Below, piece after piece: positions 36,299 to 44,138 of a stretch of 64,000 nucleotides of DNA (positions are counted from its first letter, which is position 1; each line of letters starts with the position of its first letter). This DNA comes from Marinomonas sp. SBI8L. Its GTDB lineage: Bacteria; Pseudomonadota; Gammaproteobacteria; Pseudomonadales; Marinomonadaceae. Made by a program: the position numbers and the translations under genes. The stretch is taken from the NCBI RefSeq assembly GCF_001624705.1, contig NZ_JSEO01000004.1:248001-312000 (forward strand), written 5' to 3'. A model generated the notes under the pieces. The model was given only the letters and a program-made list of their open reading frames with translations. It was not told the origin of the DNA and searched no databases.

Positions 36299-37417
36299 CT
36301 ATTTCAACCAGTACATAGCATTGCTGATGGCTAAAATAAGACGCTCAATATCCTTAGGATACACATCCCCGATATTGCCAATTCTAAAACAGTCCGCATC
36401 AGATACCTTGCCTGGATAAATAACAAAGCCTTGTTTTTTCAATGCATTATAAAAATCTTTGAACTTGTAACCTTGCTCTTTTGGTGAGTAAAAAGAGGTA
36501 ATAATCGGCGAATGATGGCTTTCGTCTAATAGACACTTAAAGCCCAATCCTTGCATACCTTCAACCAAGATTTTTTGGTTTTGTGAATAACGTTGATATC
36601 TGGCTTCTATACCACCTTCTTCCTCTAGTTCTAGCATGGCTTGAGCAAAGGCCCTTACCGTGTGAGTAGGAGAAGTAAAGCGCCACTTACCCTTGTTCGC
36701 TTCCATACATAACCATTGCTGATAAAGGTCTAATGAGAGCGATCTTGCTTGACCTTGGCAGACTTCTAATCGCTTTTTATTAGCAATCACAAAACCAAAA
36801 CCTGGTACACCTTGGATACATTTATTCGCAGAACTAATGAGAAAATCTATGCCTAATTCAGGCATATCAAGCGGTATACCACCAAAGCTAGACATGGCGT
36901 CTAAAATCATAACCTTGTCATGCTTTTTAACTGTCTCACAAACGGTTTTAACGGGATTCAGCATGCCAGTGGTTGTTTCACAATGTACCATGGCAACATG
37001 GGTAATCTGAGCATCTTGTTGCAAAACTTCATCTATCATGGCAGCACTTGGCATGGCCATTTCCCCCAGCTCAAGGACATGACAATCTAGTTCTAAATAG
37101 CTCGCAATTTCTGCCATACGTGCCCCATAAGCACCGTTATTAACCACCAGCAATTTACCGCCTTTTGGTATCACAGTCCCAATCGTTGCTTCCACTGAAG
37201 CGGTACCACTTCCTTGCATCAAGGTCGCTGTATATTGTTCTGCATTTGATGCTGATACGGCTAATGAAACCAGCTTAGATCGTATGACCTGCACTATGTC
37301 TAAATTGTATTCATCATCCCAAGTACACCAATCTTGTAGCATGGCTTCACGTACTGTTTTTGTCGTTGTTAAAGGACCTGGGGTGAGTAGTAAGTATTGA
37401 TTTTCAAGGTTTCGCAT
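36299..37417 (-). CDS. phnW: 2-aminoethylphosphonate-pyruvate transaminase
   Basis: PhnW transfers the amino group of 2-aminoethylphosphonate to pyruvate, giving phosphonoacetaldehyde and alanine. It is a 372-aa class-V aminotransferase: [17 protein letters not shown] opens the protein, the conserved D173 lies in [13 protein letters not shown], the PLP lysine is K199 in [13 protein letters not shown], and SSFGG and PGFGF are typical of PhnW. It heads the minus-strand phnW-pbfA-phnX unit. A perfect TGGTATATACCA palindrome, matching PhnF/PhnR-type operators, lies 15 bp upstream of its start. Confidence 0.95.
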   Translation of the reverse strand: MRNLENQYLLLTPGPLTTTKTVREAMLQDWCTWDDEYNLDIVQVIRSKLVSLAVSASNAEQYTATLMQGSGTASVEATIGTVIPKGGKLLVVNNGAYGARMAEIASYLELDCHVLELGEMAMPSAAMIDEVLQQDAQITHVAMVHCETTTGMLNPVKTVCETVKKHDKVMILDAMSSFGGIPLDMPELGIDFLISSANKCIQGVPGFGFVIANKKRLEVCQGQARSLSLDLYQQWLCMEANKGKWRFTSPTHTVRAFAQAMLELEEEGGIEARYQRYSQNQKILVEGMQGLGFKCLLDESHHSPIITSFYSPKEQGYKFKDFYNALKKQGFVIYPGKVSDADCFRIGNIGDVYPKDIERLILAISNAMYWLK

Positions 37418-37431
37418 TCAAAAACTCCATT

Positions 37432-37443
37432 TGGTATATACCA
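37432..37443. promoter_or_regulatory. PhnR operator in front of phnW
   Basis: TGGTATATACCA is a perfect 12-bp palindrome, differing at one base from the PhnF operator TGGTATAGACCA known for the same GntR/HutC regulator subfamily. It is 15 bp upstream of the phnW start codon. Confidence 0.8.
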
Positions 37444-37656
37444 GCTTGAAGAGACTATACTGACTCTTTCACTTTCTTGTAAAGCCATAAATGAAAATTT
37501 CATAAGAGAAGCATTTTAAAAACTGTGTCTTTAAATGGATTTTGACACGATAAACTCATGATATATGCAATATCTCATTGTCATCAAAACTTAATATAAT
37601 GACTTATCTTTGAAACATGAGTGTCATATTCCTTTTTTAGTATGAAACAAACAATC

Positions 37657-37668
37657 TGGTAAATACCA
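37657..37668. promoter_or_regulatory. PhnR operator in front of the phosphonate binding-protein gene
   Basis: TGGTAAATACCA differs from the phnW-side site at one base and ends 12 bp before the ATG at 37681, next to the AAGGAAAA ribosome site. A repressor bound here would block transcription close to the start. Confidence 0.8.
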
Positions 37669-37680
37669 AAAGGAAAACTT

Positions 37681-38709
37681 ATGAAAACCTTCTCTAAGCT
37701 TCACACGTCTTTATGTTTTGGTGTCACTTCTCTATGTGCTGCCATGTTCACTAGCTCACTTGCAAGTGCAGAAGAGCTAACTGTTTATACGGCTTTTGAA
37801 ACAGAGCAACTTGCACCTTACAAAGCAGGTTTTGAAGCTGAAAACCCAGATATCACTATCCGTTGGGTGAGAGACTCTACTGGCATAATGACGGCAAAAC
37901 TCTTAGCTGAAAAAAATAACCCTCAAGCAGAAGTCATTTGGGGGCTAGCTGGCTCTTCTATGGCTCTACTTAAAAATGAAGGCATAGTAAAACATTATGT
38001 ACCACAGGGTTTGGCCGAAACTCGCTCCTATCTAAATGACCCTGAAACACAACAAGCTTGGTTCGGTAATGATGCTTTTTTCAATGCCGTATGCTTTAAC
38101 GAAAGAGTTGCTAAGGCAAACAACTTACCTAAGCCAAACAGCTGGAAGGACTTAACTAAGTCGGTTTATCAAGGGCATATTGCCATGCCAAACCCAGCCT
38201 CTTCAGGCACGGGTTATATGCAAGTCTCAACTTGGCTACAAACCATGGGAGAGCAAAAAGCATGGCAATTTATGCAAGAGCTTGATCAAAACATTGCTCA
38301 CTACACCCACTCCGGCTCTAAACCTTGCGTACAGGCAGCTATGGGGGAAGTGGCAATTGGTATTTCTATGGCAAGCCGTGGTGCCAAACTAAAGTCACAA
38401 GGTGCACCCATTGATATTCTTATGCCAAGTGAAGGCATAGGTTGGGAAGCGGAAGCGGTTGGTTTAGTAAACACTCAATCAGAAGCGGCTAAACGCCTTG
38501 TCGAGTGGTCTTTGTCTCGAAAAGCCAATGAACTTTATAGCCAATTCTATCCTATTGTGTCTCACAAACAGGTTAATAAAAAAGTGGCGAACTATCCTGA
38601 CGTTGAAAAAGCCATGGTGAAATTGGACTTTAGCGCTATGGCACAAGGTAGAAGCTCCACTCTGGCAATCTGGTCTCAAAAATTTGATGCCAAGTCTGAA
38701 CCAAAATAA
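37681..38709 (+). CDS. 2-aminoethylphosphonate ABC transporter binding protein (PhnS/AepX-like)
   Basis: This 342-aa periplasmic binding protein of the iron/AEP-type group captures 2-aminoethylphosphonate for the ABC transporter encoded downstream. The signal peptide covers about residues 1-30 (ending SLASAEE). The segment VRDSTGIMTAKLLAEKNNPQ followed by AEVIWGLAGSSMALL is typical of phosphonate-linked members. AAAGGAAAA precedes the ATG. It is divergent from phnW across a 263-bp region with two PhnR-like operators. A strong hairpin follows the gene, suggesting it is expressed above the ATPase and permease. Confidence 0.88.
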   Translation: MKTFSKLHTSLCFGVTSLCAAMFTSSLASAEELTVYTAFETEQLAPYKAGFEAENPDITIRWVRDSTGIMTAKLLAEKNNPQAEVIWGLAGSSMALLKNEGIVKHYVPQGLAETRSYLNDPETQQAWFGNDAFFNAVCFNERVAKANNLPKPNSWKDLTKSVYQGHIAMPNPASSGTGYMQVSTWLQTMGEQKAWQFMQELDQNIAHYTHSGSKPCVQAAMGEVAIGISMASRGAKLKSQGAPIDILMPSEGIGWEAEAVGLVNTQSEAAKRLVEWSLSRKANELYSQFYPIVSHKQVNKKVANYPDVEKAMVKLDFSAMAQGRSSTLAIWSQKFDAKSEPK

Positions 38710-38720
38710 GGCTTTACATT

Positions 38721-38756
38721 TTTTGTGGTAAGCCACCTTTTGGGCTTACCACAAAA
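38721..38756 (+). promoter_or_regulatory. Strong intra-operon hairpin between binding-protein and ATPase genes
   Basis: A perfect 14-bp stem (38721-38734 with 38743-38756) with an 8-nt loop lies just after the binding-protein stop. No U-tract follows, so it is more likely a 3'-end stabiliser for the binding-protein message or a partial attenuator than a full terminator. Confidence 0.7.
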
Positions 38757-38840
38757 TTAAAAATCTCTTAGCTAACGTCATCATGCGGTCACACAGCTAG
38801 CGTAAAACTCATCACATACTAGACAAGAATAGGGACGCCC

Positions 38841-39989
38841 ATGTCAGCCTACTTAAACATACATAAGCTCAATAAATCCTTTGCAAACTTTAAAGCCTTG
38901 GAAGATATCTCTCTTAGTGTTGAAGAAGGAGAGTTTATTTGTTTTTTAGGACCATCAGGTTGTGGTAAGACCACCCTATTACGCTGTATTGCAGGTTTAG
39001 AAATAGCAGACCAAGGTTATATTACTCAAGCGAGTAAAGATATCACCCGATTACCTGCAAGCCACAGAGACTTTGGTATTGTCTTTCAATCCTATGCACT
39101 TTTTCCCAATTTGACCGTTGCTGACAACCTTGCTTTGGCTCTCAAACAGCAAGGACATAATAAAAAAGAAGTGCAAAAGAAAGTTAATCACTGGCTGTCT
39201 GTTATTGACCTCGCGGGTTCTGGCGATAAGTTTCCAAGCCAACTATCCGGTGGGCAGCAACAAAGAGTCGCGCTTGCAAGAGCGCTAGCTTTATCGCCAG
39301 GGCTACTTTTACTAGATGAGCCTTTATCCGCGCTTGATGCCAAGGTTAGACATCACTTGCGTACTGAAATTTGCCAATTACAAAAGCAACTTGGCATCAC
39401 CACTATAATGGTGACTCACGACCAAGAAGAAGCCATGGTAATGGCGGATAAAATTGTGGTGATGAATCACGGCAAGATAGAGCAGGTAGGCACTCCCAGT
39501 GAAATTTACCTAGAACCGGCCTCCCATTTTGTCGCTAATTTTGTCGGTAGTATGAACTTTCTCCCAGCACAACTTGGACAAGACAATGAATTTAGATTGG
39601 CAGGCCAAAGTTTTTCTCCACTTTGGCCTGAGTTTATTAGTGACTACATAGAGAATACAGAATCGGATGTTCAGCAATCTCTTATTTTAGGCGTTCGTCC
39701 CGAAGATATTCAGTTCTCGAACATTGAAGAGAACAGCCAAAACCTTGCCTCTAACATCAGTTTTCCTATTAATATTCAATCGCTTACCTTTCAGGGTGCA
39801 AGTATTAAAGTTGACTGCCAACTTTTAAAAGATAAAGAAAAAAGAACTAGTGAAACAATAGAGCAGGAAATACAGGTCGAAATCCCTTTGCAAGAAAGCC
39901 TGAATTTAGATTTAAAAATTGGTGATCACAAGCAAATCCAGTTCCCCCACAACAAGCTTCACTACTTTCGTACTGAGATAAGCCAATGA
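38841..39989 (+). CDS. 2-aminoethylphosphonate ABC transporter ATPase (PhnT-like)
   Basis: This 382-aa ABC ATPase energises phosphonate import. Walker A is GPSGCGKTT near residue 40, the Q-loop is FQSYALFPNLTV, the signature is LSGGQQQRVALARALA, Walker B is LLLLDEPLSALDA, and the switch histidine is in TIMVTHDQEEAM. A C-terminal TOBE-like domain (about 250-380) includes LGVRPEDIQFS; it is longer than usual. AGGGAC precedes the ATG. Its stop overlaps the permease start by four bases (ATGA), so the two are translationally coupled. Confidence 0.9.
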   Translation: MSAYLNIHKLNKSFANFKALEDISLSVEEGEFICFLGPSGCGKTTLLRCIAGLEIADQGYITQASKDITRLPASHRDFGIVFQSYALFPNLTVADNLALALKQQGHNKKEVQKKVNHWLSVIDLAGSGDKFPSQLSGGQQQRVALARALALSPGLLLLDEPLSALDAKVRHHLRTEICQLQKQLGITTIMVTHDQEEAMVMADKIVVMNHGKIEQVGTPSEIYLEPASHFVANFVGSMNFLPAQLGQDNEFRLAGQSFSPLWPEFISDYIENTESDVQQSLILGVRPEDIQFSNIEENSQNLASNISFPINIQSLTFQGASIKVDCQLLKDKEKRTSETIEQEIQVEIPLQESLNLDLKIGDHKQIQFPHNKLHYFRTEISQ

Positions 39990-41968
39990 TAACAACTAAA
40001 ATGAAAACAACAGGTGCTCAGGTACTGGGTTATCATCTTGGTTATCAAGAGCAATCCACTACTCAAGAAACGACACTTGCTTCCAAGGAAGACACTCCTA
40101 GAAATATGCCCAGTAAAGATTTTCTTGACGCCTTTGTAACGATTGAAGAGAAAAGAGAACCGACAAAAACAAGCACCAGACAAAAAGTATTTGCTCTTGA
40201 AACGAATCCAGCAACCAATCAAACGAGTTGGCTCTCGTTTCTTAACACTGATGCCTTAATTAAGTTCACCTTAATTAGTCTATTGAGCCTAATGCTTTTC
40301 ATCTTTACGGCTGCGCCACTTTTTAGCATGTTGCAAAAAAGTGTACTGGATAGCCAAGGAAGTTTTGTCGCACTAAGCAATTTTATCCATTACCTACAAA
40401 GCCCAGCCCTTAGGCAATCCTTTATCACAACATTAACACTCGGGTTTTCGGTTAGTGGCATAGTTTCAGTTCTAGCCTTTGTTTATGCCTATGCGATTAA
40501 TCGCTCTTGTATGCCGGGCAAAAACATTTTTGCCAATATTGCTTTAGGCCCTATTTTCGCCCCTTCGCTGCTCCCTGCTATTAGCTTGATTTACTTATTT
40601 GGCAATCAAGGTTTAATTAAAGAGGTGCTATTAGGTCATTCGATTTACGGCATGATAGGCATAATGATAGGGCTTGTGTTTTGGTGTTTCCCCCACGCAT
40701 TTATGATTATCAATACCGCATTAAAGACGACAGATGCAAGGTTATATGAAGCCGCATCGGCACTAAAATTGTCACCGATTAAAACCTTTTTTACCGTCAC
40801 TCTTGCCACAGCAAAATATGGTCTAATTAGTGCGTTTATGGTGGTTTTTACCTTAGCTGTTTGTGATTTTGGTGTTGCTAAAGTAATAGGTGGAAATGTG
40901 AATGTGATGGCCACAGACATATTTAAGCAAGTGGTCGGTCAGCAGAATTTTTCAATGGCAGCGGTTACCAGTGTGTTATTACTCTTACCCGCACTTATTA
41001 CCTTCATCTTGGACAATAGAGTACAAAAGAAACAACAGCAGCTCTTTAGCTCTAACTCAATTGTTTATAAGCCTAAACCAAATATGAAGAAAGACCTCGC
41101 CTGCTTCGCTTTTTGCAGCACCATTGCTTTACTGATTCTTTGTATCTTGGGGATGGCGTTATATGCTTCCTTGGTCAAGTTCTGGCCCTGGAATATGAGT
41201 ATTAGCCTAGATAACTACCAATTTAGCCAATTCAGTGTATACGGCTGGCAGCCTTACTTCACTTCGCTCAAACTAGCTAGTTTAGTTGCTATTATTGGCG
41301 CTTTGCTTATCTTTGTTGGTGCTTATTTACTAGACAAGGGACAGTTAAACAAAGGCCTAAAACAAGTATTACAAATGCTTTGCTTACTGCCTATGGCCGT
41401 ACCTGGCATGGTACTTGGTTTGGGTTATATCTTCTTTTTTAATCACCCAAGTAATCCTCTTAATTTACTGTATGGCACCTTAGCCATTTTAGTCATCAAT
41501 ACGCTGGTTCATTACTACACAGTGGGACATCTCACGGCATTAAGCGCATTAAAACAACTGCCACAAGAGGTTGAATCTGTTGCAGCCTCTCTCAAGGTTC
41601 CTCAATATAAGATTTTCTTTAAAGTCACCTTGCCTGTGTGCTTTCCTGCGATTTTAGACATTGGTATTTATCTGTTTATCAATGCCATGACGACCACCTC
41701 TGCCATCATCTTCTTATATTCAAGTAATACGCTCCCTGCTGCTGTTGCTGTATTGAATATCAGTGATACAGGTAACTTGGGGGCAGCGGCGGCCATGGCC
41801 AGTCTTATCATGCTCACTTGTGTACTCGTAAAAATAGTCCATGGGCTGTTACAACAGACCTTTTATTCTAAGTTTCAAGCTTGGCGGCAACCTAGGGAAC
41901 CTGCGATTAAGTCACCTCTTCTCAGTCTTTTCAGAAAACGTATCACACAAGGCGTTACTTTGACGTAA
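39986..41968 (+). CDS. Fused two-domain permease of the 2-aminoethylphosphonate ABC transporter
   Basis: This 660-aa permease has two six-helix binding-protein-dependent transport domains in one chain, as in PhnU-PhnV fusions of phosphonate clusters. EAA-type loops are present in both halves (YEAASALKLSPIKTFFTVTL and VESVAASLKVPQYKIFFKVT). It has an unusual hydrophilic N-terminal extension of about 85 residues. The last 24 codons come from a MITE: the gene originally read ...RQPS followed by TAA and was 637 aa. The start is fixed by ATGA overlap with the ATPase gene. Residues 1-636 are intact, so the transporter is probably still functional. Confidence 0.88.
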   Translation: MITTKMKTTGAQVLGYHLGYQEQSTTQETTLASKEDTPRNMPSKDFLDAFVTIEEKREPTKTSTRQKVFALETNPATNQTSWLSFLNTDALIKFTLISLLSLMLFIFTAAPLFSMLQKSVLDSQGSFVALSNFIHYLQSPALRQSFITTLTLGFSVSGIVSVLAFVYAYAINRSCMPGKNIFANIALGPIFAPSLLPAISLIYLFGNQGLIKEVLLGHSIYGMIGIMIGLVFWCFPHAFMIINTALKTTDARLYEAASALKLSPIKTFFTVTLATAKYGLISAFMVVFTLAVCDFGVAKVIGGNVNVMATDIFKQVVGQQNFSMAAVTSVLLLLPALITFILDNRVQKKQQQLFSSNSIVYKPKPNMKKDLACFAFCSTIALLILCILGMALYASLVKFWPWNMSISLDNYQFSQFSVYGWQPYFTSLKLASLVAIIGALLIFVGAYLLDKGQLNKGLKQVLQMLCLLPMAVPGMVLGLGYIFFFNHPSNPLNLLYGTLAILVINTLVHYYTVGHLTALSALKQLPQEVESVAASLKVPQYKIFFKVTLPVCFPAILDIGIYLFINAMTTTSAIIFLYSSNTLPAAVAVLNISDTGNLGAAAAMASLIMLTCVLVKIVHGLLQQTFYSKFQAWRQPREPAIKSPLLSLFRKRITQGVTLT

Positions 41969-42162
41969 TGTAGGCACCTTTCGAGAAGTGACAACACAGG
42001 GTGTTACTTTTTCTGAAAGACCCGAAGGGCGTGGCCTAAAAGCCTTATCTTTATGTTGAGAACCTTATCAATAGAATCACTATTAAGTTGCGCTCCTCGC
42101 CATAAATCTAGAGGCTTTTATCCACACGCTGAGGCGGGAGGACTTATTCGCAGGTTCCCTAG
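41892..42162. mobile_element. 263-bp IS5-type MITE with CTAG target duplication
   Basis: The element runs 41896-42158. Its ends are inverted repeats: GGAACCTGCGATTAAGTC on the left and the inverse of GGAACCTGCGAATAAGTC on the right (17 of 18 bases match; 24 of 30 over a longer span). It is flanked by CTAG on both sides (41892-41895 and 42159-42162), the YTAR-type duplication made by IS5-group transposases, whose ends also begin GGAA with TGCGAATAAG inside. It has no transposase gene. It has split the 3' end of the permease gene. Confidence 0.85.
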
Positions 42163-42171
42163 TTAACTTTC

Positions 42172-42203
42172 AGGCACCTACTTTAGTAAAGAAGGTGCCT
42201 TTG
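42172..42203 (+). terminator. Terminator of the phosphonate transport operon, displaced by the MITE
   Basis: AGGCACCT (42172-42179) pairs with AGGTGCCT (42193-42200), with an inner CTTT/AAAG stem, followed by TTTGTT. It lies just past the permease gene's ancestral stop codon (TAA at 42164-42166) and is now about 200 bp from the present stop at 41966-41968. Confidence 0.85.
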
Positions 42204-42254
42204 TTATGATTCCCCAAATACCCCACTCGCTTTTAATGATAGGAAACGCTTTTT

Positions 42255-42962
42255 TTGCAGTATCTAAAAATAATGGAATCCATCAATGAACAAATTGAAG
42301 CTGGATTACTCGCCCCTGGAAGTAAGTTTCCCGCTGAAAGAAAACTAGCAGAGACCTTTAATACTAGCCGAGTAACATTAAGAGAAGCCCTCTCCTTATT
42401 AGAGTCTGATGGAAAAATCTTCCGTGAAGATAGGCGTGGTTGGTTTGTATCACCTACAGCACTTGCCTATGACCCAACAAATACCGACAACTTTAAAACT
42501 ATGGCAATTAAAGCCAAACGTGAACCTAGGTCTGAGTTGCTGAATGCTGAGTTATTACCTTGCCCAAGGGATGCTGCCAAGCTATTAGGAGTAGAAGCCT
42601 TTACCCAGGTGTATAAGTTAGAAAGGTTGCGTTTTTTAGATAATAGGCCCGTTGCTGTCACAATAAATTATGTGATCGCTGAATATTTCCCGGAGTTACA
42701 AGAAAAAGATTTTATAGCGTCTCTTACCCATACCTATAAGGAAGATTACGACATTCTTTATAGCCAAACCCGATATCATATTCGAACTAGTTCATTACAG
42801 GGGGAGATTGCGCAAGCACTTAGAGCAACATCAGGAAGCCCAGCCATGCTAGTAGAAAGAGTCAATCATGACCAAAATGGCCGCTTAATCGATTGCGATC
42901 TAGAATATTGGCGCCACGATGCCATTAATATTCAGTCCGTGGCGACCTTAATAAAAGAATAG
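42255..42962 (+). CDS. phnR: PhnR, GntR/UTRA-family regulator of phosphonate use
   Basis: This 235-aa GntR-family HutC-subfamily regulator has an N-terminal winged helix (about 1-68, FPAERKLAETFNTSRVTLREAL) and a C-terminal UTRA ligand-binding domain (about 85-230, KLERLRFLDNRPVAVTINYV). It is placed next to the AEP genes as PhnR usually is. The start must be TTG at 42255: a stop lies in frame at 42240, AGGAAA is at 42241-42246, and the next ATG at 42273 would cut the first helix. It probably binds the TGGTAnATACCA sites at 37432 and 37657. No such site precedes phnR itself. Confidence 0.87.
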   Translation: MQYLKIMESINEQIEAGLLAPGSKFPAERKLAETFNTSRVTLREALSLLESDGKIFREDRRGWFVSPTALAYDPTNTDNFKTMAIKAKREPRSELLNAELLPCPRDAAKLLGVEAFTQVYKLERLRFLDNRPVAVTINYVIAEYFPELQEKDFIASLTHTYKEDYDILYSQTRYHIRTSSLQGEIAQALRATSGSPAMLVERVNHDQNGRLIDCDLEYWRHDAINIQSVATLIKE

Positions 42963-42983
42963 ATAAAAAATACTGACACAAAA

Positions 42984-43017
42984 AAAGAAGGCATTTCTTT
43001 AGCAAAACACCTTCTTT
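42984..43017. terminator. Hairpin between phnR and the DUF1439 gene
   Basis: AAAGAAGG (42984-42991) pairs with CCTTCTTT (43010-43017), between two convergent stops and with A-rich sequence on the left. The loop is long (18 nt), so efficiency is uncertain. Confidence 0.5.
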
Positions 43018-43058
43018 CTAAAACTTCCATTTGAGCCTTATACCAAGCTTATTGCGAA

Positions 43059-43583
43059 TTAAAGAATACCAAAGGTAATTTCTAACTCTTGGTTTTTCAC
43101 AATGATGGATTGCAAGGTAGCTTTAGCAATCTTCTGTTTTACATCCTGATCATTTAGTACATAAACAGGACGCTGAGATAAAGTTCTAGTCAGGCTAGAC
43201 TGGGCAATTTTTTTCAGTTCTGGCTGAATTTCTGGTGGAACGCCATTAAGGCTCAATTCAATTAAACGAGCATTTTTGAAATACAGTGCTCCTTCAGCCT
43301 GATTGTAATCAAGTTGACCTACCACATGAACTATCCCATCCCCTTGCAAGCCGCCCGGAGCACTCACATTAATATGAGATTTAAGGCCTAGCTCATCAGA
43401 ACCTTCTATCAAGTCAATTTTTGGATCAGATAAGGTGATTGTCATAAAGTATTTCTTTTTAACAATCGGCATTACTTTCTCAACTTCTTGTTGCAGCTCT
43501 GCTTGAGTAAAATTTTGCGTATAAGAAAAAGCATTTGCAAAGCTAGTCATTGCGATAAAAAGGCAGGTAATTAGTAGTTTCAT
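43059..43583 (-). CDS. YceB-like (DUF1439) exported protein
   Basis: This 174-aa exported protein resembles the DUF1439/YceB family, whose function is not known. The signal peptide is residues 1-18 (ending FANA). There is no lipobox cysteine, unlike the YceB lipoprotein of enterics, so it is probably soluble in the periplasm. The body alternates strands and helices (FTQAELQQEVEKVMPIVKKK, then YFKNARLIELSLNG), a two-layer fold like lipid-binding BPI/TULIP-type modules; that comparison is inference. It is monocistronic, convergent with phnR. Confidence 0.72.
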   Translation of the reverse strand: MKLLITCLFIAMTSFANAFSYTQNFTQAELQQEVEKVMPIVKKKYFMTITLSDPKIDLIEGSDELGLKSHINVSAPGGLQGDGIVHVVGQLDYNQAEGALYFKNARLIELSLNGVPPEIQPELKKIAQSSLTRTLSQRPVYVLNDQDVKQKIAKATLQSIIVKNQELEITFGIL

Positions 43584-44138
43584 TTCATTCTCTCAAATAT
43601 TAATTAATAACAAGGTAACCTACGAATAAGTTCCTCGATTTTCTTGCCTGCTCAAAATCCTTTACATAAAACGAGAATCTAAACTCGAATGCTAATAGCA
43701 GCTTACTCGCACCTTTTACATTAAAAGGTGATTAATTTCAGGTTATCTAGCCTAACCATCAAAGCTTAAGGAAGCCTTAAGGATTTATAAAAAGAAAGCT
43801 GTTATTCATCCCTACCTAAGGGCTTCTTTAGGGTTAAAGCAAAGCTACCTGTCTCATTATAAATTTGTACTTTACCCTTAAAAAGCGCTTTTTTGCCTCT
43901 AAAAGAGTGGAAAAAGTGAACATAATTGAAGAAATAAAGACCTTCAAAAAACCACTCATTTGGCCTTCGTCTGACCCATATCATTTTTAAAACACAAGTT
44001 TACACTAAAATGAAATTGCCATTATTTCAGTAAACTTTTCACTACAAATAAGCGCTTTCAAGGCATATACACTGTTCGTGAACTAGTGAAAACTTTACCG
44101 ACATTTGTATTAGCTTTAGAGTATTTACTGAGAAAACT
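43584..44138. other. 555-bp stretch without a well-supported gene
   Basis: The region between the DUF1439 gene and the chemoreceptor gene contains a hairpin (CACCTTTT at 43710-43717 with AAAAGGTG at 43723-43730) and one doubtful 60-codon frame at 43802-43984. The right part must hold the chemoreceptor promoter. No sigma-28-type promoter was found. Confidence 0.55.
43802..43984 (-). CDS. Doubtful small ORF, 60 codons
   Basis: This is an ATG-initiated 60-codon frame with a basic, aromatic-rich product (starts MIWVRRRPNEWFFEG). It fills part of a long gap and its composition is not absurd for a protein. It lacks a ribosome site and has no recognised relatives. It may be spurious. Confidence 0.25.
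   Translation of the reverse strand: MIWVRRRPNEWFFEGLYFFNYVHFFHSFRGKKALFKGKVQIYNETGSFALTLKKPLGRDE

Noticed and set aside
43802-43984. 60-codon ORF as a firm gene
   Set aside because: It has no ribosome site and no recognised family. It is listed only as doubtful.
44001-44138. Sigma-28 (FliA) promoter for the chemoreceptor gene
   Set aside because: A CCGACA-like -10 is present near 44098, but no TAAA-type -35 lies at the required distance.
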